Positions 51,328 through 60,105 are shown, counted from the first letter of the stretch. The stretch: 64,000 nucleotides of DNA from Streptomyces massasporeus (GCF_014648995.1 NZ_BMSE01000010.1:124001-188000); one strand, 5' to 3'. The notes: a model not told the origin generated them from the sequence alone. Translations and numbers: made by a program.

Positions 51328-51333
51328 TAGGTT
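51328..51333 (+). promoter_or_regulatory. -10 box of hexosaminidase gene
   Basis: TAGGTT lies 6 nt before the GTG at 51340 with no ribosome site, consistent with a leaderless message. Confidence 0.5.
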
Positions 51334-51339
51334 GGCCGT

Positions 51340-53004
51340 GTGAGTCAGCACAGGCGCCGGACTTCGGCGAAGCAGGAGAAACAACGGCAGGTGCTGGTCG
51401 TGGCCATGGCTGTAGCCCTGGTCGTGGTCGCGGCCGGGGTGAGTCTTGGGCTCTGGGCGGCCTCGGGCGACGGCGGGTCCACCGGCTCGGAGGCCAGATC
51501 CTCGTCCGGGGCCACCGCGGCGGCGCCCCCGGACAGGGCGCCGGAAGCGGCCCCCACCCCCAGCCCGACCCGCTCCTACCCCCTGTCCGAGACGCCCCGC
51601 ACCATCCCCGCCGTGCGGGACCACGAGCCGGCGCGCGGACCGGGCTGGCAGCCCGAGAAGGGCAACCGGGTGGTCGTGGACGACCCGGCGCTGGCCGACG
51701 AGGGACGGCTGGTCGCCGGCGAGCTGGGGATGACGTACGCGGGCGAGAAGGGCGACAAGAAGGCCGGGGACCTGCGGCTGGCGCTGAACGCTGACAAGGG
51801 CGCGAACCCGGAGTCGTACACGATGACCGTGCGCGACGGGCGGGTGGAGATCGACGGGCCCACCGACACGGGGGTCTTCTACGGCACCCGCACGCTCAAG
51901 CAGGAGACGCACGAGGGCGGCACGGCGCCCGAGGGCGTCGTGAAGGACGCGCCGGCCAAGCCGCAGCGCGGGTTCATGCTGGACATCGCCCGCAAGAACT
52001 TCACGGCCGACTGGATCGAGGACCGGGTCCGGGAACTGGGCGACCTGAAGTACAACGAGCTGGGGCTGCACTTCTCCGACGACCAGGGGTTCCGGATCGA
52101 GTCCGACACGCAGCCGGAGATCGTGTCCCAGCCGCATCTGACCAAGGCGCAGGTGCGGAAGATCATCGACCTCGCGGAGAGCCGGCACATCACCGTCGTG
52201 CCCGAGATCGACTCGCCCGGGCACCTGGGCGCGGTCCTCCGCGCCCACCCCGACCTGCAGCTGCGCACCGCACAGGGGTCGGCGGTGCAGGGCGCCATCG
52301 ACATCTCCAAGCCCGAGAGCGCCGAGATCGTCGACGAGCTGCTGAACGAGTACGCGGAGCTCTTCCCCGGCAAGCCCTGGCACCTCGGGGCCGACGAGTA
52401 CCAGGCGCTGGTCCGCTCCGACCCGGAGGCGTCGTTCCCGCAGCTGGCCGCGGCCGCCCAGGAGAAGTACGGCTCCGGCGCGACGGTCGCCGACCTGACG
52501 ACGGGCTGGCTGAACGACCGGGCCGACACTGTCCGGGGGCACCAGCGCGTACCGCGCGCCTGGAACGACGGCTTCTTCCGCGGCACGTCCGTCGAGCCCG
52601 CCAAGGACATCCAGGTCGCCTACTGGACCGGCAAGGAGATCGGCGCCCGGGAGCCCCTGGAGTACCTCCAGGCGGGCCGCAGGGTGATCAACTACAACGA
52701 CGAGTTCCTGTACTACGTGCTCGGCGAGCCGCAGACCTTCGTGTACCCGACGGGGCAGCGGATCTACGAGCAGTGGACGCCGCGGGTGCTGCGCGGCACC
52801 GCGGCCGTGCCGGCGCGCTACGACGGCCAGATCCTCGGCGGGACCTTCGCCGTCTGGTGCGACCTGGCGAACTCCCAGACGCAGGACCAGGTGGCGGCCG
52901 GGATCCGGATGCCGCTGCGGGCGACCGTCCAGAAGCTGTGGGATTCGGGCGAGCCCGAGCTGACCTGGGCGCAGTTCCGGGCGCTGGCGGACAGGCTCGG
53001 CTGA
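51340..53004 (+). CDS. Beta-N-acetylhexosaminidase (GH20)
   Basis: A 554-residue glycoside hydrolase family 20 enzyme releasing terminal N-acetylhexosamine from chitin oligomers or wall fragments. The N-terminus has a transmembrane/signal segment (VLVVAMAVALVVVAAGVSLG) after a basic cytoplasmic patch, then a Ser/Ala/Pro-rich stalk to about residue 80, so it is probably membrane-tethered or secreted. The GH20b domain precedes the barrel (RGFMLDIARKNFTADWI). The catalytic Asp352-Glu353 pair is in HLGADEY; EIDSPGHLGAVL and the C-terminal Trp-rich WCDLANSQ fit substrate binding. Confidence 0.93.
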   Translation: MSQHRRRTSAKQEKQRQVLVVAMAVALVVVAAGVSLGLWAASGDGGSTGSEARSSSGATAAAPPDRAPEAAPTPSPTRSYPLSETPRTIPAVRDHEPARGPGWQPEKGNRVVVDDPALADEGRLVAGELGMTYAGEKGDKKAGDLRLALNADKGANPESYTMTVRDGRVEIDGPTDTGVFYGTRTLKQETHEGGTAPEGVVKDAPAKPQRGFMLDIARKNFTADWIEDRVRELGDLKYNELGLHFSDDQGFRIESDTQPEIVSQPHLTKAQVRKIIDLAESRHITVVPEIDSPGHLGAVLRAHPDLQLRTAQGSAVQGAIDISKPESAEIVDELLNEYAELFPGKPWHLGADEYQALVRSDPEASFPQLAAAAQEKYGSGATVADLTTGWLNDRADTVRGHQRVPRAWNDGFFRGTSVEPAKDIQVAYWTGKEIGAREPLEYLQAGRRVINYNDEFLYYVLGEPQTFVYPTGQRIYEQWTPRVLRGTAAVPARYDGQILGGTFAVWCDLANSQTQDQVAAGIRMPLRATVQKLWDSGEPELTWAQFRALADRLG

Positions 53005-53097
53005 CCGGCACGAATTGGCGCATACGGCTGCGAACTCCCGTACGGCTGTGGTGGTCTTCTGGCGAGGAGCATCGAATATGCCGGGGGGAACCGGGAC

Positions 53098-53640
53098 ATG
53101 GGCTACTGGGGATACTTCGTCGTGGGCCGGGGGGAACGGCCGCTGCCGGAGCTGGAGGCGCTGGCGGGGGCCGCGGGCGGCCTGACGCAGCGCGCCTCGG
53201 CACCGGGCGGATGGCAGGTGTGGGAGTACCCGAGCAGCGACGGCGACATCGGGAACATGAACGCCCTCGCCCGGGAGACCGGGGCGCCCGCGCTCTTCGG
53301 GTACGTCATGAACAGCGAGTGCGTGGTGCTGGAGGCCGCGGCCCCGGAGAGCGGGGCGTGGACGACCTGCCTCGCGCGCTCGGCCATGGCCGGGTACGTG
53401 GGGGCGGGCCGGGAGGGCCTCACGCTGGAGGACTACTTCCTGGAACCGGGTGACGCCGCCGAGCGCGCCGTGCGCTGGGCCGCCGAGGCCGGGTACGAGG
53501 TGAACGCCGACGCCCTCGTGGACGTACTGACGTCAGACCCTGATCTTCCCCCACTCTCGGCTTCGCTCGAGCGGGGGGACCCTCTGGCCGAAAACCTCTT
53601 GTTCCGCTTCCTCGACCGACTGGGTGTGGTGCCCCTGTGA
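53098..53640 (+). CDS. Unknown protein carrying an in-frame repeat
   Basis: A 180-residue soluble protein I do not recognise. It starts MGYWGYFVVGRGERPLPELE, contains WQVWEYPSSDGDIGNMNALA and a conserved-looking LFGYVMNSECVVLEAAAP, and ends AENLLFRFLDRLGVVPL. About 13 residues near 150 (DLPPLSASLERGDP) are encoded by a palindromic repeat (53545-53582) and interrupt the C-terminal helix region. No signal or membrane segment. A weak GGGG-rich ribosome site precedes the ATG. The paralogous context in Streptomyces suggests a small family of polymorphic or immunity-like proteins, but this is only an impression. Confidence 0.75.
   Translation: MGYWGYFVVGRGERPLPELEALAGAAGGLTQRASAPGGWQVWEYPSSDGDIGNMNALARETGAPALFGYVMNSECVVLEAAAPESGAWTTCLARSAMAGYVGAGREGLTLEDYFLEPGDAAERAVRWAAEAGYEVNADALVDVLTSDPDLPPLSASLERGDPLAENLLFRFLDRLGVVPL
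53545..53582. repeat. Palindromic repeat inside a coding sequence
   Basis: The arms TCCCCC and GGGGGGA flank CTCTCGGCTTCGCTCGAG. From memory this is one of the commonest short repeats between Streptomyces genes. Here it is read in frame as codons of the 53098 gene. Confidence 0.8.
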
Positions 53641-53748
53641 CACTCCGGGGCCGTTGCACGCAGTAAGGGGAAGTGCGGGTTCCGTAAGGGGTGAAGGCCG
53701 GCAGTGGCCTGATCGGGCCCCGGAGAAGGCCCGCGGAGGGAGGCGTGG

Positions 53749-54303
53749 ATGAGCCTGGTGGAGTTGATCGCACAGGCCGACGAGCGCGGGCTGGCCGCGA
53801 GCGGGCTGGCTTGTTTGGATCGGTGCGTGCCCCTGCTGGGCGGCGACGACGAGATCCTGCGGCCCGTATGGGCGAGCCTCAGCGACGGCGCGGGCGCCGG
53901 CGAGTGGGGCGAGCGGCTGGAGCAGGCGCGCGGCAAGCTGGACGCGGCCGGCGCCGGGGACGAGGCGGCCGCGCTCGCCCACCGGATGCTCGAGGCCGCG
54001 CCCGCCGAGCGGTCCGCCGCGGAAGTCCGGGTGTGGGCCGACGCCTGTTCCGTCGCCTCTCTCCAGATCCACCGGCTCCTGGACACCGCCGAGGACGAGG
54101 CCTCGTCCGTCGACTCCCGCCGCGAGGGCCGCACGGACGGCATGTCCCCCCTCGTCGCCGCCGAACTACGCCGCCAGATCACCGTCCTGGAGGTCCTCGC
54201 CGGACACGGCCCGGCCGGGCTGCGCCGGGCGCTGGAGGTGTCGGTCGAGGGGCGCCGGGTGCTGCGCGCGGTGGTGTCCCGCCGGAGTCGGCTACAGGGC
54301 TGA
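53749..54303 (+). CDS. Conserved Streptomyces protein of unknown function
   Basis: A 184-residue, mostly helical cytosolic protein: SLVELIAQADERGLAASGLACLD, cut here, then CVPLLGGDDEILRPVWASL, a middle helix ending in LLDTAEDEASS, and a C-terminal PLVAAELRRQITVLEVLAG. No motif known to me. The ATG has GGAGGGAGG 6 nt upstream, the strongest ribosome site in this stretch, so it is probably well translated. It lies between two other small unknowns in the same direction. Confidence 0.75.
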   Translation: MSLVELIAQADERGLAASGLACLDRCVPLLGGDDEILRPVWASLSDGAGAGEWGERLEQARGKLDAAGAGDEAAALAHRMLEAAPAERSAAEVRVWADACSVASLQIHRLLDTAEDEASSVDSRREGRTDGMSPLVAAELRRQITVLEVLAGHGPAGLRRALEVSVEGRRVLRAVVSRRSRLQG

Positions 54304-54450
54304 GGGGGAGTGAGCCCGGAAGGCCCCTAAACCCGCTTCCTGGAAGAGTCCTGTGACTGTCCCTTGGGCGAGGTGGGGCGGTCCTGCGCTGCTTCGGGGA
54401 AGCCGCCGATTCCGGGTGACGAAACGCTTCGCCGCAGCGCTTTCCGGGAT

Positions 54451-54846
54451 GTGACGACTCAAGCGGAGACCAGGCCATCGGCGGCTGCGAAGCCGCTGCG
54501 ATGGGCGGCGGACACAGTGGCGACGATGCGCGAGGGAGCACGGCTGCGCCTCGACTACTCGGCGCAGAGCCTGTGGAGCATCGACCGGATGATCGAGGGG
54601 ATACGGCGGGAGGGCGCGCCCGACGCCGCCGTCCAGGAGGTGTTGCGGGGCTTCGGCGCCTACGCCGGTGAGGTGATGGCGCGTCAGTCCGGCGCCGAGT
54701 GGTGGGCGACCGGCGGCGACCACTGGATCCGCACCCCCGACGGGCGCCTGTGGGACCCCATCGAGGAGGCGCGCCGCTGCTACGCCGGCCACGGATCGCT
54801 GCGGCTGCTGTGCCGGGACGCGGTGAGCACCGGGTCCCGGCGGTAG
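54451..54846 (+). CDS. Small conserved protein of unknown function
   Basis: A 131-residue soluble protein: TRPSAAAKPLRWAADTVATM, RLRLDYSAQSLWSIDRMIEG, then FGAYAGEVMARQSGAEWW, and DHWIRTPDGRLWDPIEEARR. The last part resembles DUF3806-like or 'SUKH-neighbour' small proteins in composition, but I cannot place it. Start GTG 54451 is a choice; the frame is open to 54364. It ends 2 bp before the convergent amidase gene. Confidence 0.65.
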   Translation: MTTQAETRPSAAAKPLRWAADTVATMREGARLRLDYSAQSLWSIDRMIEGIRREGAPDAAVQEVLRGFGAYAGEVMARQSGAEWWATGGDHWIRTPDGRLWDPIEEARRCYAGHGSLRLLCRDAVSTGSRR

Positions 54847-54848
54847 CG

Positions 54849-56039
54849 TCAGCGTCCGAGCACGCCCTCGGCGACGTCCTCGTTCTCGTCCCCGTCCAGG
54901 AGCCCCGGCGGCTCCGCGGCGGGCTCGGCCGACGTGCCGGCGTTCGCGGCCAGGGTGCGGATCTCGGGCAGGTCGTCGTAGAGGTGCTGCCCGGGACACT
55001 CGGTCGGGTAGCCGTCGCGGTGGCCGGAGATGCGGTGGAACGTCACCTTCTGGCCCAGCTTGTACTTGCCGTTGTCGGCACCGGAGGTCAGCACGGTCGT
55101 CCCGGTCGGGTCGATGCCGTAGAGGCCGAGCTTCCACGCCGCGACCTTCGCCACCGACGCGCGCACCGCGGCGTTCGTGGCCGCCGTGGAGTAGTCGCCG
55201 AGCACCGAGACGCTGCTGGTGGCGGTGTTGAACCCGTAGGTGTGCGCGCCGAGGACGGGCTTGTCGACGCCGCCCGCACGGCCCTCGAAGACCGTGCCGC
55301 ACTTGTCGACGAGGAAGTGGTAGCCGATGTCGTTCCAGCCGTTGCTCTGCACGTGGTAGAGGAAGACGCCGCGCACGATCGACGCCGACTGGGAGCAGGT
55401 GTAGTCGTTGGTGCCCGCCGTGTGGTGGACGAACATCGCCTTGGTGTCGCCGGTGTAGGTCGGCGGGTCCTTCACCAGGGACTCGTCCGCGCCCCAGGCG
55501 GAGCGCGAGGTCATGGCGGGACGCTCGGCCGACTGCGGACCGGCGGCCGGCGGGACGACGTCCGGGTCGACGGCCGCGGTGTGCACGGCGTCCGACCCGG
55601 CCTCGGGGTCGACCAGTTCGACGCGCAGCCCTTCCGGCAGGCGCGAGCCCGCGACACGCACCTGGACGCCGTCCGAGGGCCCGGTCCACAGGGGCTGGGT
55701 GCTGCCGCGCACCCCGGCCCGGTCGCGGTCGGGGCCGGACTCGGGCGTACGGCTGTCGGCCTCCAGGGGGCGCCACGTGCTCCACGCGCCGCTCTCCCGG
55801 GAGCGGGTGCGCACCTGGACGGTGCCGTCCAGGGCCTCGTCCGGGCCGTCCCAGGTGACGCCGATCAGGCTGAACGGCTCGGTGGTGCGCGGGGCGAGGG
55901 ACCGGTCGTGGGGGTCCCCGTCCGGCACCCGGACGGTGTGTACACCGTCCGAGGAGGTGGCCCGGGCGGGCTGGGTCAGTCCGAGTGTGCCGAGGGCCAG
56001 GGCGGTGGCGACGGCGGTGCGCAGGAGGCGGGGTGTCAT
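54849..56039 (-). CDS. PGRP-type N-acetylmuramoyl-L-alanine amidase
   Basis: A 396-residue secreted amidase that cleaves the bond between muramic acid and L-Ala in peptidoglycan. The signal peptide (TPRLLRTAVATALALGTLGL) ends near ARA-TSS. A beta-rich N-terminal domain of about 150 residues precedes the PGRP/Amidase_2 domain from about residue 185 (SRSAWGADESLV). Zinc ligands lie in MFVHHTAG and in the ISGHRDGYPTECPG segment, with GWNDIGYHFLVDKCG between. The ATG has AAGGCGAG upstream; an in-frame ATG ten codons before is an alternative. It is divergent from an ECF sigma gene. Confidence 0.9.
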   Translation of the reverse strand: MTPRLLRTAVATALALGTLGLTQPARATSSDGVHTVRVPDGDPHDRSLAPRTTEPFSLIGVTWDGPDEALDGTVQVRTRSRESGAWSTWRPLEADSRTPESGPDRDRAGVRGSTQPLWTGPSDGVQVRVAGSRLPEGLRVELVDPEAGSDAVHTAAVDPDVVPPAAGPQSAERPAMTSRSAWGADESLVKDPPTYTGDTKAMFVHHTAGTNDYTCSQSASIVRGVFLYHVQSNGWNDIGYHFLVDKCGTVFEGRAGGVDKPVLGAHTYGFNTATSSVSVLGDYSTAATNAAVRASVAKVAAWKLGLYGIDPTGTTVLTSGADNGKYKLGQKVTFHRISGHRDGYPTECPGQHLYDDLPEIRTLAANAGTSAEPAAEPPGLLDGDENEDVAEGVLGR

Positions 56040-56255
56040 ACGGCGCTCGCCTTTCGTGGGCGGTGGCATCGCGAGCAGAGGTCCCCGGTACGTCACTTGG
56101 CCGAAACCTCCGCGGGGCCGGGCTCCCGAGGACGGCGGGCCGGGTTGACCCGAACGGTCGCGGTCGTCCGGCGCCTGACGCGCTGTGACACTTCCGCGCG
56201 GACCGGCGCTGATGACCGTGGGAGGGCGCGCACTCGGCACGGACGAGGACGGTAC

Positions 56256-56873
56256 TTGGGTCAGGGAACGGAACCCCGGCGCGGGCAGGCGTACGACGGG
56301 GAACTGGGCGCGGCCGTCGCGCGGGCCCAGCAGGGTGACGAGGCGGCCTTCGCGGTCGCCTACCGCTTCGTGCAGCCCGGGCTGCTCGGCTATCTGCGCG
56401 GCCTGGTCGGGGACGACGCGGAGGACGTGGCGTCCGACGCCTGGCTGGAGATCGCCCGGGACCTCGGGCGGTTCCGGGGCGACGGGGCCGGCTTCCGCGG
56501 CTGGACGGCGACCATCGCCCGGCACCGGGCGCTGGACCACCTGCGCCGGCAGCGGGTACGGCCCCGGTCGTCCGCGCTGGAGCAGGACGTCCTGGACCTG
56601 CCGGGACCGCAGAGCACGCACGACCAGGCGCTGGAGGCCATCTCCACCGAGCACGCCCTGGAGCTGGTCCGGGGCCTGCCGCGCGACCAGGCCGAGGCCG
56701 TGCTGCTGCGTGTCGTGGTCGGCCTCGACGGCCCGGCCGCGGCGCGGGTTCTGGGCAAGCGGCCGGGCGCGGTGCGCACGGCTGCATACCGGGGCCTGAA
56801 ACGCCTCGCCGGGCAGCTGGGCGCGGAGAGTGTGACGGATGAGGCTCCCCGGACGCTGGGTGAGTCGACGTAG
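56256..56873 (+). CDS. ECF RNA polymerase sigma factor, cassette copy 1
   Basis: A 205-residue extracytoplasmic-function sigma factor. Region 2 is LLGYLRGLVGDDAEDVASDA then WLEIARDLGRF and FRGWTATIARHRALDHLRR; region 4 is RGLPRDQAEAVLLRVVVGLD then AARVLGKRPGAVRTAAYRG as the -35 recognition helix. TTG at 56256 has GAGGA 6 nt upstream and is the only plausible start in the frame. It is about 60% identical by eye to the second ECF factor at 58123 and is followed by a similar single-pass membrane protein, so the two are a duplicated cassette. Confidence 0.9.
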   Translation: MGQGTEPRRGQAYDGELGAAVARAQQGDEAAFAVAYRFVQPGLLGYLRGLVGDDAEDVASDAWLEIARDLGRFRGDGAGFRGWTATIARHRALDHLRRQRVRPRSSALEQDVLDLPGPQSTHDQALEAISTEHALELVRGLPRDQAEAVLLRVVVGLDGPAAARVLGKRPGAVRTAAYRGLKRLAGQLGAESVTDEAPRTLGEST

Positions 56874-57025
56874 CGGAACCGGCGGTTTCGCGTGCGGCCC
56901 GGTCGGGTCGCGCGGAGTCGGCGCCCTGAACAGGGCGGAGCGGCGGGACGTACTGGGGCCCGGTGGGCCGGCCGGCGCCGCCGGGGCAGACGGATCGATC
57001 GGATCGAGCAGGGACGGAAACGGAC

Positions 57026-57808
57026 ATGGGTGAACGGCAGAGCGACGGCGGGCTGTCCGGCCGTGGTTCCCGGCACGCCCTCCTCGACGCCGACGTCGAG
57101 GCGCTGATCGTCGCCTCCCTCATCCGGGACGGTGTCGACGCCGAGGCCGAACAGCGGGCCGTGACCGCCTTCCGGGCCGCCCGGGACGCCGGGGCCCTGC
57201 GCACCCGCACCCGCCGCCGGGACGACTGGCGTGCCCGGGAACGGCGGCACCTGGGCCGGTCCCTGAAGACGACGCTCTCCGTGCTGCTCGCCAGTCTCAC
57301 GCTGGGCGGTGTCGCCGTGGCGGCGATCGGCGCGGCGGGATCGCCGGAGGAGGGCACGAACAACGCCCCCGAGCGCAAGTCCGCCCCGAGCAGCGCCCCG
57401 CGCGACCCGTCGGAGCAGCCGTCCCGCGACGGCCACAGCCCCACCCCCGGCACCGGCCCCTCCCCGGACCGGCCGTCCCCCGCCCAGGACACCGAGGCGC
57501 ACTGCCGCGCCTACGATCAGGTCGGCCGGCGCGGCAAGGCCATGGAGGCGACGTCCTGGCAGCGGCTGGTGGCCGCCGCGGGCGGTGAGAGGTACGTCAC
57601 GGCGTACTGCGCCGAACAGCTGGACGAGCCGGAGCGCGGCAGCGGTGGGTCCGGGAACGGCGGTTCCGCCAAGGGCGACGGCACACCCGCCGCACGCAGC
57701 GGCACGGGCAACGCGTCGGACAACGGCTCGGACAAGGGCTCGAACAGCGGCTCGGACAAGAGCCGCAGCGAGAGCAAGCGCTCCCAGCCCAACGGCCGTC
57801 ACCAGTAA
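57026..57808 (+). CDS. Single-pass membrane protein, cassette copy 1
   Basis: A 260-residue membrane protein encoded after an ECF sigma gene. The cytoplasmic 85 residues (ALIVASLIRDGVDAEAEQRA, charged and basic) are followed by one transmembrane helix at about 88-105 (LSVLLASLTLGGVAVAAIG), a Pro/Ser-rich stalk, and an extracellular module AHCRAYDQVGRRGKAM...RYVTAYCAEQL with two cysteines. The tail is Gly/Ser/Asn repeats (GSDKGSNSGSDKSRSE). No zinc anti-sigma motif (HxxxCxxC) is visible, so it may be an atypical anti-sigma or sensor. It is paralogous in layout to the protein at 58866. Confidence 0.75.
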   Translation: MGERQSDGGLSGRGSRHALLDADVEALIVASLIRDGVDAEAEQRAVTAFRAARDAGALRTRTRRRDDWRARERRHLGRSLKTTLSVLLASLTLGGVAVAAIGAAGSPEEGTNNAPERKSAPSSAPRDPSEQPSRDGHSPTPGTGPSPDRPSPAQDTEAHCRAYDQVGRRGKAMEATSWQRLVAAAGGERYVTAYCAEQLDEPERGSGGSGNGGSAKGDGTPAARSGTGNASDNGSDKGSNSGSDKSRSESKRSQPNGRHQ

Positions 57809-58122
57809 GGGATTCCGCGAGCACCGGCCGTCACGGCCGGCCGATCGCCCGGGCCCGCCGGGGCCCGCCTTGGCAACGGCCGAGGCCGCCACCCCCCACA
57901 GGAGAGGCCCCGGCCGTCGCGCGGCACGGGCCGCGCGGCGGCCCGTACTTCCTACAGCGCCCAGTGTGCGTTTTCTGTCACACCCCGCTGCGTCACGGCT
58001 TAGTTGCATCTCGGGCGGACATGGACGGGGCATGGTTTCAGGTCGTAACGTGCCATTCGCGCCAACAGCGAAGGCGGCGAGACCACCGCAACCACCTGCG
58101 GGCTTGTGGCCGCAACCACCAA
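57809..58122. other. 314-bp gap between the two ECF cassettes
   Basis: No gene is supported here. It holds a 7-bp dyad (57824-57840), a strong terminator hairpin (57912-57943) and then an AT-richer stretch around TTTTCTGTCACACC, where the promoter of the second ECF gene is likely. In-frame starts upstream of 58123 cannot be fully excluded. Confidence 0.6.
57912..57943 (+). terminator. Terminator after cassette copy 1
   Basis: A 14-bp GC stem (57912-57925 with 57930-57943, one G-U pair) closes an ACGG loop about 100 bp after the stop of the membrane protein. No T-tract follows. Confidence 0.7.
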
Positions 58123-58866
58123 ATGAGCAACCACGACGGCGAGAACCCGGTCCGCGAGAGCGGCACCGGTCGAGGCGCAGAAGGGCGCGCGGTGCTGGGG
58201 GACGACGCGGAGCTGACCGCCGCGGTGCGCGCGGCACAGGACGGAGACGAAAACGCGTTCCGGACTGTGTACCGCACCGTGCATCCGCGGCTGCTCGGGT
58301 ACGTACGGACGCTGGTCGGCGACCCCGACGCCGAGGACGTGGCGTCCGAGGCGTGGCTTCAGATAGCCCGCGATTTGGAGCGGTTCACCGGCGACGCGGA
58401 CCGGTTCCGCGGCTGGGCCGCCCGGATCGCCCGCAACCGCGCGCTGGACCACATACGCATGCGCGGGCGCCGGCCCGCGATCGGCGGTGACGAGACCGAG
58501 CTGACCGGTCGTGCCGCCGAGTCGGACACCGCCGGCGAGGCCATCGAGGCGCTCGCCACCGACGGCGCGTTCTCCCTGATCTCCCGGCTGCCGCAGGACC
58601 AGGCCGAAGCGGTCGTGCTGCGCGTGGTGGTGGGGCTCGACGCGAAGACCGCCGCCGAGACGCTCGGCAAGCGCCCGGGCGCGGTCCGTACGGCGGCGCA
58701 CCGGGGTCTGAAGCGGCTCGCCGAACTGCTCGGCGACGACCCGAAGGCCGATCCGGAATCGGCCGGAGTGCTCGACGCCCTGCCGCCCCAGCGAGAACCG
58801 CGTGGCGGTGCCGTGACGTCCGCAGGTGTGACGCATAGCGTTGCGCGGACGCAGAAGGATGTGTGA
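58123..58866 (+). CDS. ECF RNA polymerase sigma factor, cassette copy 2
   Basis: A 247-residue ECF sigma factor, longer than copy 1 at both ends. Region 2: LLGYVRTLVGDPDAEDVASE, WLQIARDLERF, FRGWAARIARNRALDHIRMR; region 4: LISRLPQDQAEAVVLRVVVG then AAETLGKRPGAVRTAAHRG. The start is uncertain: ATG 58123 gives SNHDGENPVRESG, while ATG 58021 is also in frame. The stop overlaps the ATG of the membrane protein (TGATG), typical of sigma/anti-sigma pairs. It probably directs transcription of its own unit in response to an envelope signal. Confidence 0.9.
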   Translation: MSNHDGENPVRESGTGRGAEGRAVLGDDAELTAAVRAAQDGDENAFRTVYRTVHPRLLGYVRTLVGDPDAEDVASEAWLQIARDLERFTGDADRFRGWAARIARNRALDHIRMRGRRPAIGGDETELTGRAAESDTAGEAIEALATDGAFSLISRLPQDQAEAVVLRVVVGLDAKTAAETLGKRPGAVRTAAHRGLKRLAELLGDDPKADPESAGVLDALPPQREPRGGAVTSAGVTHSVARTQKDV

Positions 58867-59948
58867 TGGCCGACGAGCAGTACAGGTGGCTGGACCGCGA
58901 AACGGCGGAGCGTTTGCTGAGCGGAGAGCCACCCGGAGCTGTCGAAGGCGCCGGCCGGGACCAGGCCGAACACCTCGCCAGGACCCTCGGCGCACTGTCC
59001 GCCACACCCCCGCTGACCAGCGATGAACTCCCCGGCGAGGCCGCAGCGATGGCCGCTTTCCGCAAAGCCCGCGCGGAACGCGCCGACGCGGCCGCGGCCT
59101 TGGCGGCCACCGGCGGCAACGACGCGGCCGGCGTCCCCGACGCCGGGCTGGTCCGGATCGGAACCCCCGGCGACTGCGGCACCGGCACCTCCCGGCCGCC
59201 CCGCTGGGCTCGTCCCGCGCGCCTCGCCCTGGCCGCCGTGCTGGCGGTCGGCATGGTCGGCGGGGTGGCTCTCGCGGCCGGAACCGGAGCCCTGAGGTCA
59301 CCGTTCGGCGGTGACGAGCCCAACCCCGGCGCCTCCGTCTCGGCCTCCGTCACCCATCCCGAACGCCCGCTGGTGTCGCCGTCGCCGAGCGACGCCGTGC
59401 AGGGCGGCTCCACCCCCGACGACGCCCCGGGCGGCTCGTCGAAGGGCGGGGCGGGCGGCCAGGGCCGGGACGAGAAGCGCGACGACGCGGCCCCGAAGCC
59501 GGAGGACCGGAAGGACGGCTCCGGCGTTCACCGCGGGGAGATCACCGCGGCCTGCCGCGGCCTCCGCGACGGCAAGCGGCTGGATCCCGACCGCAGGCGT
59601 GCCCTGCGGGACGCGGCGAACGGCCTCCGGGTGGGGAAGTACTGCAAGGGCGTCCTGTCCTCGGCCGCCCCCCGCTCCGGTGGGCGCGGGAGCGACGACC
59701 ACGCGGACAAGGGCCGGCACCAGGGCAAAGGCTCCGGCCGGGACCGCAACCAGGACGGCAACCAGGACCGCAAGCAGGACCGGAAGCAGGACAAGGCCGA
59801 GCGGAAGGGCGACCGCAAGGCCGAGAAGCGCGCCGAGAAGAAGGACGACGACGATGACGGCGCGGACCGCGGCGGCTTCCGGACCTCTCTCGCACCGCTG
59901 CGACCTGCGGTTTCGCACTCCCTGAAAATCTTCTGGCCGACGGTGTGA
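58866..59948 (+). CDS. Single-pass membrane protein, cassette copy 2
   Basis: A 360-residue protein translationally coupled to an ECF sigma gene. The first 110 residues are cytoplasmic and include RWLDRETAERLLSGEPPGAV and a helix GEAAAMAAFRKARAERA. One transmembrane helix at about 118-138 (LALAAVLAVGMVGGVALAAG) leads to a Ser/Pro/Gly stalk and the module ITAACRGLRDGKRLDPDRRR...GLRVGKYCKGVL, which shares its two-cysteine pattern with copy 1. The tail is highly charged (QDRKQDKAERKGDRKAEKRA and more, then DDDDD). It is a candidate anti-sigma factor without the zinc motif. AAGGA lies 6 nt before the ATG. Confidence 0.8.
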   Translation: MADEQYRWLDRETAERLLSGEPPGAVEGAGRDQAEHLARTLGALSATPPLTSDELPGEAAAMAAFRKARAERADAAAALAATGGNDAAGVPDAGLVRIGTPGDCGTGTSRPPRWARPARLALAAVLAVGMVGGVALAAGTGALRSPFGGDEPNPGASVSASVTHPERPLVSPSPSDAVQGGSTPDDAPGGSSKGGAGGQGRDEKRDDAAPKPEDRKDGSGVHRGEITAACRGLRDGKRLDPDRRRALRDAANGLRVGKYCKGVLSSAAPRSGGRGSDDHADKGRHQGKGSGRDRNQDGNQDRKQDRKQDKAERKGDRKAEKRAEKKDDDDDGADRGGFRTSLAPLRPAVSHSLKIFWPTV

Positions 59949-60047
59949 CGTTTTCGGCCGCCCCGGCGCAGTAATGAGTGAGCCGACTGGTCATCGGCCG
60001 TCGCACAGAGCCGGGGTTCCCCCCGTACCTACGGCTCGTGCACCTGA

Positions 60048-60084
60048 GCGCGGGCGGGACACGTTCCCCCGGTCCCGCCCGCGC
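60048..60084. terminator. Bidirectional terminator
   Basis: A perfect 13-bp stem (60048-60060 with 60072-60084) closes an 11-nt loop between the convergent ECF-partner and L,D-transpeptidase genes, followed by CCCTAATTCCCT on the plus side. Confidence 0.8.
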
Positions 60085-60105
60085 CCCTAATTCCCTCTCC
60101 CGCCG

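Noticed and set aside
51116..51339. DasR operator before the hexosaminidase
   Set aside because: No TGGTCTAGACCA-like sequence was found; only an unrelated GTGACGTCAC palindrome is present.
56185..56799. Plus-strand frame with an ATG start overlapping ECF sigma copy 1
   Set aside because: Its protein is Arg/Thr/Pro/Ser rich and out of frame with the sigma motifs, which are in the frame starting at 56256.
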